A DNA stretch of 64,000 nucleotides from Mycobacterium sp. UM_WGJ (GTDB lineage: Bacteria; Actinomycetota; Actinomycetes; Mycobacteriales; Mycobacteriaceae): NCBI RefSeq assembly GCF_000455125.1, contig NZ_AUWR01000071.1:22468-86467 (forward strand). The letters run 5' to 3'. How positions within the stretch are numbered: the stretch's first letter is position 1; each line of letters opens with the position of its first letter. Below the pieces are notes generated by a model. The model worked only from the letters and a program-made list of their open reading frames with translations, searched no databases and was not told the DNA's origin. The translations under genes and the position numbers were made by a program. Below, piece by piece: positions 18,743 through 24,756 of this stretch.

Positions 18743-19404
18743 GCTGGACCCGCGACGAGATGGCCGCGCGAGCGGCCCGGGAACTGCACGACGGCGACTA
18801 CGTCAACCTGGGCATCGGCCTGCCCACCCTGATTCCCGGTCACCTGCCCGACGACTCCAGCATCACGCTGCACGCCGAGAACGGCATCCTCGGCGTCGGG
18901 CCTTTCCCCTACGACCATGAAGTCGACCCGGACCTGATCAACGCCGGAAAGCAGACCGTCACGGTGTTGCCCGGGGCAGCGTATTTCGACTCCGCGACCA
19001 GCTTCGCGATGATCCGCGGTGGCCATGTCGATGTGGCCGTGCTGGGCGGCATGCAGGTGGCGGCCAACGGTGACCTGGCCAACTGGATGGTGCCGGGGGC
19101 CATGGTCAAGGGCATGGGCGGTGCCATGGATCTGGTCAGCGGCGTGCGCCGGGTGATCGTCCTGATGGATCACACCACCAAGGCCGGTGCCGCCAAACTG
19201 GTCGCCGCCTGCGATCTGCCGCTGACCGGACGCGGTGTGGTCAGCCGGGTGATCACCGACCTCGGGGTGCTCGATGTCGCCGGCGACCGGTTCGCCTTGG
19301 TGGAGCTGGCGCCCGGGGTCGGTTATGACGAGGTGGTCGCGAAAACCGCGGCACCGGTGCTTGATCGACGGGCAGTTGGGCAACCGGCCGGCGTAGTAGG
19401 TTGA
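18739..19404 (+). CDS. 3-oxoacid/3-oxoadipate CoA-transferase subunit B
   Basis: The beta subunit, 221 residues. The catalytic glutamate that forms the glutamyl-CoA thioester is Glu47 in [42 protein letters not shown] and GMGGAMDLV are standard. Conservation stops near AKTAAPV, and the last 12 residues ([13 protein letters not shown]) look unlike the family and run into the deletion junction before catC. The C-terminus is therefore probably altered but short, so activity may be kept. Confidence 0.85.
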   Translation: MSWTRDEMAARAARELHDGDYVNLGIGLPTLIPGHLPDDSSITLHAENGILGVGPFPYDHEVDPDLINAGKQTVTVLPGAAYFDSATSFAMIRGGHVDVAVLGGMQVAANGDLANWMVPGAMVKGMGGAMDLVSGVRRVIVLMDHTTKAGAAKLVAACDLPLTGRGVVSRVITDLGVLDVAGDRFALVELAPGVGYDEVVAKTAAPVLDRRAVGQPAGVVG

Positions 19405-19526
19405 GCGCACGGCGCCAGGCGTCGATCTGGACGCGTCGGGGTTGCTCGAAGCTGGATTCAGCGGCGCAATGCCACGGCAGCTTCGCGGTGACCTACAACT
19501 TCGTCCTCGACCCGGTGCAGGACTGA
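19360..19526 (+). pseudogene. catA (catechol 1,2-dioxygenase) 3' stump and deletion junction
   Basis: Just before catC a frame ends HGSFAVTYNFVLDPVQD (TGA at 19524-19526). This resembles the C-terminus of intradiol catechol dioxygenases, which end in a (V)TYDFVLDP-type strand. Only about 15 codons are recognisable. Upstream (19365-19470) the sequence fits neither subunit B nor CatA and marks the breakpoint or a small insertion. I infer that catA, and perhaps catB, once stood here and was lost. Confidence 0.5.
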
Positions 19527-19533
19527 GGCCGCC

Positions 19534-19824
19534 ATGCTGTTTCACGTACGGATGGATGTGCGCATCCCGCACGACCTCGACCCGCAGGTCCGTGCCGAGA
19601 TTGTGGCCAGCGAAAAGGCGTACTCCCAGGATCTGCAGCGGTCCGGCAAGTGGCCGCACATCTGGCGGATCGTCGGCGAGTACTCGAACATCTCGATCTT
19701 CGATGTCGCGTCGAATGACGAACTGCACCAGATACTTTCCGGGCTCCCATTGTTCGCCTACATGGATATCCGGGTGACCCCGCTGGCCGGCCATCCCAGT
19801 GACGTCAAGGCGCTCACCCGCTAG
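19534..19824 (+). CDS. catC: Muconolactone delta-isomerase
   Basis: This enzyme converts muconolactone to beta-ketoadipate enol-lactone, the substrate of PcaD. The protein has 96 residues, the full family length: MLFHVRMDVRIPHDL, ASEKAYSQDLQRSGKWPHIWRIVG, NISIFDV, ELHQILSGLPLFAYMDI and VTPLAGHPS. It is intact although its usual neighbours catA and catB are missing here. The ATG follows the catA stump by 7 bp, as in a normal catA-catC arrangement. Confidence 0.92.
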   Translation: MLFHVRMDVRIPHDLDPQVRAEIVASEKAYSQDLQRSGKWPHIWRIVGEYSNISIFDVASNDELHQILSGLPLFAYMDIRVTPLAGHPSDVKALTR

Positions 19825-19865
19825 CCGGTGGACGCGACTATGGCCGCTTTGGCCTATCGTGGCGA

Positions 19866-19880
19866 GCTTACGACGTAAAC
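19866..19880. promoter_or_regulatory. GTTTACGNCGTAAAC palindrome, site 1
   Basis: GCTTACGACGTAAAC, one mismatch from the perfect 15-bp palindrome found three more times in the next 1.3 kb. It lies 59 bp upstream of the tetR start, where an autoregulatory operator would be expected. Confidence 0.75.
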
Positions 19881-19938
19881 TCGTGGTCGGTGCGCGAAGC
19901 GGATCGCAGGTGGCCGCTGGAGTCGGGCCGTCGATGCG

Positions 19939-20700
19939 GTGAAAAGGGTGATCTGGGTGGATGCCGGCGATCGCGGTGCGCAGCGGCCGGTGCACGCCGA
20001 GGGGGCCGACATCGGCGACGGTCTGCGGCCGTCGCACCTGAGCCGTGACGCGATCCTGGAAATGGCCATCGACTTCATCGACCGGCACGGACTGTCGAAG
20101 TTGACCATGCGTGGGTTGGGGGCAGCCTGCGGAGTCGAGGCGATGGCGCTGTACCGCTATGTGCACGGCCGTGGGGACCTGCTCACCGGAGTTGTCGACC
20201 ATATCGTCGACCGGCTCTACGCGGATCAGCTCGCGGCGCGACGCCAGGAAGACGGCTGGCAGGACTACCTCATGCGGCTGGCGCACGGGGTACGCCAGAT
20301 CGCACTCGACCATCCGGAGGTCTTTCCGCTGGTCGCCACCCAGGCCCCGGAGGCCCCGTGGGTTCGGCCACCGCTGCGCAGCCTGCGCTGGATGGAGAGC
20401 TTCCTCGACACGCTGATCACCTATGGATTCGACGACGGCGCCGCGGTGTCCGCCTACCGTTCCTACACCACGTTCCTGATCGGTCATCTGCTGTTGGAAG
20501 TGTCGGCACGCGGCGCTGAACTGCACCCCGACGAGGTGCTTCTCGATGACAGGGGCGCGCGGTCCGGGCGCGACCTTACCGACTACCCGCACCTGCTACG
20601 CCTGCAGCCGATGTTGTCGCAGGACCGCAGCACCGCGGAGTTCGAGGAGGCGCTGGAGGCCATCCTGGACCGGCTCGAGCTGCTGATCGCCCGGCGCTGA
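19939..20700 (+). CDS. TetR-family transcriptional regulator (TetR_C type)
   Basis: A 253-residue regulator. The helix-turn-helix lies at about 35-80 (LSRDAILEMAIDFIDRHG, LTMRGLGAACGVEAMALYRYVHGRGDLL). The C-terminal ligand-binding part resembles the TetR_C fold typical of drug-responsive TetR proteins (RSYTTFLIGHLLLE). The N-terminus up to residue 34 is not conserved, and the true start may be one of the later GTG codons. It is flanked by palindromic sites at 19866 and 20724, which are likely its operators. It may control catC and the pca genes, or the downstream CsbD and STAS genes. Confidence 0.88.
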   Translation: MKRVIWVDAGDRGAQRPVHAEGADIGDGLRPSHLSRDAILEMAIDFIDRHGLSKLTMRGLGAACGVEAMALYRYVHGRGDLLTGVVDHIVDRLYADQLAARRQEDGWQDYLMRLAHGVRQIALDHPEVFPLVATQAPEAPWVRPPLRSLRWMESFLDTLITYGFDDGAAVSAYRSYTTFLIGHLLLEVSARGAELHPDEVLLDDRGARSGRDLTDYPHLLRLQPMLSQDRSTAEFEEALEAILDRLELLIARR

Positions 20701-20723
20701 AGCGATCGGGCCACCCGATGAGG

Positions 20724-20738
20724 GTTTACGTCGTAAAC
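20724..20738. promoter_or_regulatory. GTTTACGNCGTAAAC palindrome, site 2
   Basis: GTTTACGTCGTAAAC, a perfect palindrome, 24 bp after the tetR stop and 50 bp before the CsbD start, in the only place a csbD promoter could lie. Confidence 0.8.
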
Positions 20739-20787
20739 ATGGTGGGTATCCCTTCTGTCGCAACGCCACATGAGGGAGGAGTTCACG

Positions 20788-20961
20788 ATGGGATTGGCAG
20801 ACAAAGCCAAACATGCCGCGGAGGACGTCGCGGGCAAGGCCAAAGAGGCCGCCGGCAAGGTCACCGGCAATGACGACCTCAGGAACGAGGGCAAGGCTGA
20901 CCAGGGCAAGTCCAGCCTGAAGAAGGCCGGTGAGAACATCAAGGACGCCTTCAAGGACTAA
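20788..20961 (+). CDS. CsbD-family stress protein
   Basis: A 57-residue, highly charged protein (MGLADKAKHAAEDVAGKAKE) with the family's Lys/Ala/Gly pattern and GKADQGKSSLKKAGENIKDAF. CsbD proteins are abundant general-stress proteins of unknown mechanism. The ATG at 20788 is chosen because GAGGGAGGAG lies 7 bases upstream. It has a palindromic operator upstream and a hairpin downstream, so it is a monocistronic unit of the palindrome regulon. Confidence 0.9.
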   Translation: MGLADKAKHAAEDVAGKAKEAAGKVTGNDDLRNEGKADQGKSSLKKAGENIKDAFKD

Positions 20962-20973
20962 CAAGCGAGAACA

Positions 20974-21007
20974 CCGCCCCGTGCGCCGATTACGGCGTGC
21001 GGGGCGG
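20974..21007 (+). terminator. Hairpin after the CsbD gene
   Basis: CCGCCCCGTGCGCCG and CGGCGTGCGGGGCGG are separated by ATTA. The 15-bp arms have two internal mismatches. It lies 13 bp after the stop codon with no T-tract. Confidence 0.65.
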
Positions 21008-21080
21008 TGGCGTGTCCGGGGGGTGGAGCGGGTTGCAGCGGGGGGACGGCAACGCGGTCTAGGGAGCCCCCCGCAGACAG

Positions 21081-21095
21081 GTTTACAACGTAAAC
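21081..21095. promoter_or_regulatory. GTTTACGNCGTAAAC palindrome, site 3
   Basis: GTTTACAACGTAAAC, upstream of the STAS gene. Its centre lies 47 bp from the centre of site 4, so a regulator could bind both and loop or cooperate. Confidence 0.78.
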
Positions 21096-21127
21096 AATCC
21101 GGCGTAGCTTCAATTCCATGCTGTTCG

Positions 21128-21142
21128 GTTTACGCCGTAAAC
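21128..21142. promoter_or_regulatory. GTTTACGNCGTAAAC palindrome, site 4
   Basis: GTTTACGCCGTAAAC, with perfect arms. It lies inside the longest possible reading frame of the STAS gene, which argues that translation really begins downstream (ATG 21190 or 21214). Confidence 0.78.
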
Positions 21143-21189
21143 TCAGCCGCTGCGCTGGTTGGCGCCGCAACGGTGCCGGGCCGGAGCGG

Positions 21190-21663
21190 ATGGAAGCGGT
21201 TCCGGTCGCCGCGATGGCCGTCGGTGGCGTCGTCGGCGAGACGTGCGTCGGCGAGGCGTTCGTCGCGCCGGAGGTTCCTGCGGAAGAAGAGCTGCATGTC
21301 CTGGTGGAGCGGCGCGGCTCAGCGCTGCTGGTTCACGCGGGTGGCAGTGTCGACGCGTCCAACATCGCCGTCTGGCGTCGCCTGGTCGGCGAGGCCGCGG
21401 AGGTGGCAACAGCTCCCGGGCCGCTGATCATCGATACCAGCGCCCTCGAATTCATGGGAATCTGCGCGTTCGCGGTGCTGGTTGAAGAGTCGGCCAGCTG
21501 CCGTCGGCGCGGCATCCGGCTCTGCCTTGTCAGCGACCAGCACATCACCGCCCGGGTGGTGGACGCCGCGGGTATCGACGCCGAATTGTCGTTCGCCGCG
21601 ACCGTCGACGATGCGCTCGGGAACGCACCGCGCGACGATCCCGGTTCGGTTCTGGACCGTTGA
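21190..21663 (+). CDS. STAS-domain protein (anti-anti-sigma factor-like) lacking the phospho-Ser
   Basis: About 157 residues with a STAS domain from about residue 30: LHVLVERRGSALLVHAGGSVDA, PLIIDTSALEFMGICAFAVL and RRRGIRLCLVS. In SpoIIAA-type antagonists the helix start reads MDSSG with a phosphorylated Ser. Here it is MGICA, so phosphorylation control is lost. Cysteines are at that helix and in SASCRRRGIRLCLV. M. tuberculosis RsfA is a redox-controlled STAS antagonist of this kind (established). By analogy this one may sense redox, but that is inference. An ATG at 21118 is possible but would translate through operator site 4. Confidence 0.85.
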   Translation: MEAVPVAAMAVGGVVGETCVGEAFVAPEVPAEEELHVLVERRGSALLVHAGGSVDASNIAVWRRLVGEAAEVATAPGPLIIDTSALEFMGICAFAVLVEESASCRRRGIRLCLVSDQHITARVVDAAGIDAELSFAATVDDALGNAPRDDPGSVLDR

Positions 21664-21681
21664 ACGCCGGCAACCGCGGGG

Positions 21682-22179
21682 TCAGCGGGCCTGGATGTCC
21701 GCGGTGATCGCCCCCGTCAACCGGACAAGATCCGCAGGTGCCACCGCCACGTCCAAGCCGCGTTGCCCCGCGCTGCACAGCACCCGGTCAAAGCCCAGTG
21801 CAGAGGCATCCACCACGGTCGGCAAAGCTTTGCGCTGCCCGAGCGGCGAGATCCCGCCCAGCACGTAACCGGTCGCTCGTTGTGCCGCCGCCGGGTCGGC
21901 CATTGCGGCCTTGGGCGCCCCGAGTGCGGCGGCGACCGCCTTCAACGACAGCTTGGCCGGCACCGGCAGGACCGCGATCGCCAGTGCGGGCGGGATCGCC
22001 ACCACCAGCGTCTTGAAGATCTGCTCGGGGCGCACCCCGCCCGGTCCCTCGGCCGCGAGCTGCTCGACGGCTTCGGCTCCGAAAGCACGCTGGTCTGGCT
22101 CATGCCGGTAACGCAACACCTCGTAGGGCACCTGCGCGGCGATCAGGGCCGCTACAGCTCGGGTTGCCGCACGACTCAC
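21682..22179 (-). CDS. ybaK: Cys-tRNA(Pro)/Cys-tRNA(Cys) deacylase, YbaK/EbsC family
   Basis: A 165-residue editing enzyme that hydrolyses mischarged aminoacyl-tRNA. Family motifs are IFKTLVVAIPP (the essential Lys), LPVPAKLSLKAVAAALG and GYVLGGISPLGQRKALPTVVD. It is intact here, whereas I recall the M. tuberculosis locus (Rv3224A/B) as split. It converges with the STAS gene and is divergent from sigH. Confidence 0.93.
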   Translation of the reverse strand: MSRAATRAVAALIAAQVPYEVLRYRHEPDQRAFGAEAVEQLAAEGPGGVRPEQIFKTLVVAIPPALAIAVLPVPAKLSLKAVAAALGAPKAAMADPAAAQRATGYVLGGISPLGQRKALPTVVDASALGFDRVLCSAGQRGLDVAVAPADLVRLTGAITADIQAR

Positions 22180-22196
22180 CGCGCCAGGATACGGCC

Positions 22197-22224
22197 GGGA
22201 AATAGTGCCATGGCCAACGCTGTT
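22197..22224 (+). promoter_or_regulatory. Candidate SigH-dependent promoter of sigH
   Basis: GGGAAAT at 22197-22203 and TGTT at 22221-22224 with a 17-bp spacer. This fits the known SigH promoter pattern (GGGAAY, 16-18 bp, CGTT) at -35/-10, about 70 bp before the chosen sigH start. Autoregulation of sigH is established in M. tuberculosis. Confidence 0.6.
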
Positions 22225-22295
22225 GACTAAGCCAGTTGGTGTGGTCGCTGCGCCAAGTCGTCGATCACGGCCCTAGGATCGGAAAGGAGTCGCCG

Positions 22296-23051
22296 ATGTC
22301 AACGGCGATCGGTCTGCTGGAACGCGAGCTATCGGCTGGGCTGGTTGTGGGCACCGCGACAGAAGGGGCAGCGACGATACAGATGGCTGACGGCGAGAGT
22401 GCGTCCGGTACCGGGACCGAGGCTTCGACCGAAGCCAAGGCGCCGGTACGTTCCGATGAGACCGACGCGCAGCTGACCGCTCGGTTCGAACGCGATGCGA
22501 TCCCCATGCTCGATCAGCTCTACGGCGGCGCGCTGCGCATGACGCGCAATCCTGCCGATGCCGAGGACCTGCTGCAGGAGACCATGGTCAAGGCCTATGC
22601 CGGGTTCCGCTCCTTTCGAGAGGGCACCAACCTCAAGGCGTGGCTCTACCGCATCCTGACCAACACCTACATCAACAGCTACCGCAAGAAGCAACGCTCA
22701 CCGGCGGAGTACCCGACCGACGAGATCACCGACTGGCAGCTGGCGGCCACCGCCGAACACTCTTCGACGGGGCTGCGCTCAGCGGAGGTAGAGGCTCTGG
22801 AGTCGCTGCCTGACACCGAGATCAAAGAGGCGCTGCAGCAGCTTCCCGAAGAATTCCGGATGGCGGTGTACTACGCCGACGTCGAAGGATTCCCGTACAA
22901 GGAGATCGCTGAGATCATGGATACGCCGATCGGCACGGTGATGTCGCGTTTGCACCGCGGCAGGCGACAGTTGCGCAGTCTGCTGGCCGACGTAGCCCGC
23001 GATCGTGGATTCATTCGCGACGGCCAGACTTCCGAGGAGGTGTCGTCGTGA
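22296..23051 (+). CDS. sigH: ECF sigma factor SigH (oxidative and heat stress)
   Basis: Group 4 sigma factor for the thioredoxin/thiol and heat stress response, held inactive by RshA. Region 2 ([36 protein letters not shown]) and region 4 ([41 protein letters not shown]) are nearly identical to those of M. tuberculosis SigH. The ATG at 22296 has GGAAAGGAG upstream and gives 251 residues, about 35 more than SigH of M. tuberculosis. An internal ATG at 22383 gives the usual length. The extra N-terminus is acidic and low-complexity. The stop overlaps the rshA start. Confidence 0.96.
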   Translation: MSTAIGLLERELSAGLVVGTATEGAATIQMADGESASGTGTEASTEAKAPVRSDETDAQLTARFERDAIPMLDQLYGGALRMTRNPADAEDLLQETMVKAYAGFRSFREGTNLKAWLYRILTNTYINSYRKKQRSPAEYPTDEITDWQLAATAEHSSTGLRSAEVEALESLPDTEIKEALQQLPEEFRMAVYYADVEGFPYKEIAEIMDTPIGTVMSRLHRGRRQLRSLLADVARDRGFIRDGQTSEEVSS

Positions 23052-23347
23052 CCGAACACTCGCGGGACTGCAACACGCCGCCGGCTGACGGCGGGTCCCA
23101 TGCCAACTGTTCGGAGGTGATCGCCGAAGTATGGACCCTGCTCGACGGCGAATGCACGGCGGAGACCAGGGCCAAACTGCGCCAGCACCTTGAGGAATGC
23201 CCCGGCTGCCTGCGGCACTACGGGGTCGAGGAACGGATCAAGACGCTGATCGCCCGCAAATGCAGTGGCGACAAGGCCCCGCGGCGTCTCTACGAACGGG
23301 TGCGGCTGGAGATCAGCCGGACCACGATCATCCACCGCGAGGGCTGA
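23048..23347 (+). CDS. rshA: Anti-sigma factor RshA (zinc-associated, redox-sensing)
   Basis: A 99-residue anti-SigH protein. The ZAS motif H-x3-C-x2-C is HLEECPGC (His47, Cys51, Cys54), with [13 protein letters not shown] before it and a further Cys in [10 protein letters not shown]. In the family, oxidation of the motif releases SigH. It starts at GTG in the sigH stop (GTGA), so the two are made in fixed ratio. The C-terminal [11 protein letters not shown] matches RshA. Confidence 0.95.
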   Translation: MTEHSRDCNTPPADGGSHANCSEVIAEVWTLLDGECTAETRAKLRQHLEECPGCLRHYGVEERIKTLIARKCSGDKAPRRLYERVRLEISRTTIIHREG

Positions 23348-23372
23348 TCCGGGCGGCTGCCATGGCGCCGGA

Positions 23373-23417
23373 GGCGATCGCACGCGCGCGGCGGCGCCGG
23401 GCGAAGCGGGTCGCCGC
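23373..23417 (-). repeat. Diverged copy of the GGCTCCGCCGCGC repeat family
   Basis: Read on the minus strand this resembles the 53-bp unit at 38226-38331: a GACCCG core, CGCCCGG, CGCCGCCGCGC, then a GCGATCGCC end. It lies downstream of the bL37 gene in the same orientation relative to that gene as the other copies have to theirs. Identity is only moderate. Confidence 0.4.
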
Positions 23418-23445
23418 TATGGCTTCGAGATGGCCGATAACTGCA

Positions 23446-23472
23446 GCAAGCCCGGCCTGAGGCCGGGCTTGC
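23446..23472. terminator. Strong bidirectional hairpin
   Basis: A perfect 12-bp stem (GCAAGCCCGGCC / GGCCGGGCTTGC) with a 3-base loop, between the convergent rshA and bL37 genes. Confidence 0.8.
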
Positions 23473-23505
23473 GGTCAGCTGTGCTGGCGAGCTTGAACCA
23501 ACGCG

Positions 23506-23580
23506 CTAGGCGTTGGGTCGCTTGCCGTGGTTGGCTTTGCTGTGCTTGCGATCGCGCTTCTTGCGGCCACGTTTTGCCAT
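23506..23580 (-). CDS. Large-subunit ribosomal protein bL37
   Basis: A 24-residue, strongly basic protein, MAKRGRKKRDRKHSKANHGK plus RPNA. It corresponds to bL37, the actinobacterial 50S protein found by cryo-EM of mycobacterial ribosomes and long missing from annotations because of its size. The ribosome binding site AGGAGGG lies 7 bases before the ATG. It converges on rshA with a strong hairpin between. Confidence 0.92.
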   Translation of the reverse strand: MAKRGRKKRDRKHSKANHGKRPNA

Positions 23581-23747
23581 GATTGGCCCTCCTAGCAGGT
23601 ATTCCGGCTGACAAGTGTCTCACACGACCAGGTCTGGCGATAATCGCGCGGATGACCGGTCTGTCGTGGCAGCGCAACGCTGACGACATAGCCGTCGGCC
23701 GCGGCCGGCCGTCGGGCGAATCCGACGACCGGCTCACCGTCTCAGGA

Positions 23748-24287
23748 TCAGTGCACCGAGAAGTTCCGAGCGCCCGCCAGTGTCTGCGGCACCAGGGCCG
23801 GAGGTGTCGCCGGAGCGGGCGGGGTCTCCAGTGCAGGCCCCGCGGACATGGGCGCCCCAGGCGGCGTCAGAGTGCTCACGTCGGTGGGCATGATCGACCC
23901 CACGCCGGGGACCACGCGGTTGAGCATGCCGTTCAACGCCTGCAGGAAGGAGTTCGCGGCGTTCACGCCGGCTGAGGAGCCTCCGACGGCAGAGCCGGGC
24001 ATGCCCAGTGGGCTGGGGGCGCCCAGTGCACCTGGTACGCCCAGTGCGCCGGGCACGCCGAGCGGGCTGGGGGTGCCGAGGGGAGTCGGGGTGCCGAGGG
24101 GGGTCGGAATCGGCATGGGGTCATCAACCAGGGCCGGGGCGGCTTTGGCGGACGCGACACCGAATCCCAATGTGGCCAGCGTCATGGCGCCGGCGCAGAT
24201 CAGTGTCAGCCGCACTCGCGGCTGGGCAAGACGGTTTACAGACAACGCGCTACTCCTCAAGTTCGGTGTCGACTTGTGCCGCGTCAC
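23748..24287 (-). CDS. Secreted Pro/Gly/Leu-repeat protein of unknown function
   Basis: A 179-residue exported protein. A basic N-terminus and hydrophobic core (LTLICAGAMTLATLGFGVAS, about 28-47) end in AKAAPA, a likely signal peptidase site. The mature part begins with tandem five- and six-residue repeats, PTPLGTPTPLGTPSPLG then VPGALG and SPLGMPG. It continues with a non-repeated part (FLQALNGMLNRVVPGVGSIM) and a Pro/Ala-rich tail. The repeats suggest an extended, cell-wall-spanning stretch. I recognise no family. Confidence 0.75.
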   Translation of the reverse strand: MTRHKSTPNLRSSALSVNRLAQPRVRLTLICAGAMTLATLGFGVASAKAAPALVDDPMPIPTPLGTPTPLGTPSPLGVPGALGVPGALGAPSPLGMPGSAVGGSSAGVNAANSFLQALNGMLNRVVPGVGSIMPTDVSTLTPPGAPMSAGPALETPPAPATPPALVPQTLAGARNFSVH

Positions 24288-24508
24288 GGCGATTTCGTCA
24301 CGCGTTCAAAACACTCGAGTAACGGTGCTATGCAATTGTCACAGGAGAAACACGACACGATCACGGATCGAACTCTCTATGTCCTCTTAATTATCTTGGA
24401 GTTCGCTTACCCGAGCCGCCCTGCCCGATGCCGTGAGGGGGTTGTGGTTCGATAGGGCCTAGCTTTTTGATGTACGCAATCGTTGACTGGGTGATGAACG
24501 AGGTGAAG
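24288..24508. other. Divergent promoter region, AT-rich
   Basis: About 220 bp between the secreted-repeat gene and the biotinyl protein gene. The part at 24340-24410 is unusually AT-rich for this genome, and promoters for both genes must lie here. No operator palindrome was found. Confidence 0.4.
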
Positions 24509-24724
24509 ATGGCCGAGGACGTTCGCGCGGAGATCGTGGCCAGCGTGCTCGAGGTCGTGGTCCACGAGGGCGACCAGATCAACGAGGGCGACACCGTGGT
24601 GCTGCTGGAGTCGATGAAGATGGAGATCCCGGTGCTGGCCGAGACCGCGGGCACCATCAGCAAGGTGGCCGTGCAGGTCGGTGACGTGATTCAGGCCGGC
24701 GATCTGATCGCCGTGATCAGCTGA
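24509..24724 (+). CDS. Biotinylated protein TB7.3 (biotinyl/lipoyl attachment domain)
   Basis: A 71-residue stand-alone biotin attachment domain, ortholog of Rv3221c. The acceptor lysine is in ESMKMEIP at about residue 36. It has the barrel-sandwich hybrid strands VVHEGDQINEGDTVVLL and VQVGDVIQAGDLIAVIS. Such free carriers may serve acyl-CoA carboxylases, but no carboxylase is nearby. The ATG at 24509 opens the conserved MAEDVRAEIVAS. Confidence 0.95.
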   Translation: MAEDVRAEIVASVLEVVVHEGDQINEGDTVVLLESMKMEIPVLAETAGTISKVAVQVGDVIQAGDLIAVIS

Positions 24725-24756
24725 TCGCTGCCGCTGTGACCGGCGCGAGCTAGCCG

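Noticed and set aside
18718-20592. Very long open frame (over 600 codons) on the minus strand
   Set aside because: It is antisense to the CoA-transferase B, catC and tetR genes, all with clear protein motifs. Its own translation has no recognisable domain and is Gln/His/Arg/Pro-rich as expected from GC-rich antisense.
24000-24115. Short regular repeats suggestive of a CRISPR array
   Set aside because: Units are 15-18 bp with no unique spacers and are codon-phased repeats encoding P-x-PLG peptides in the secreted protein.
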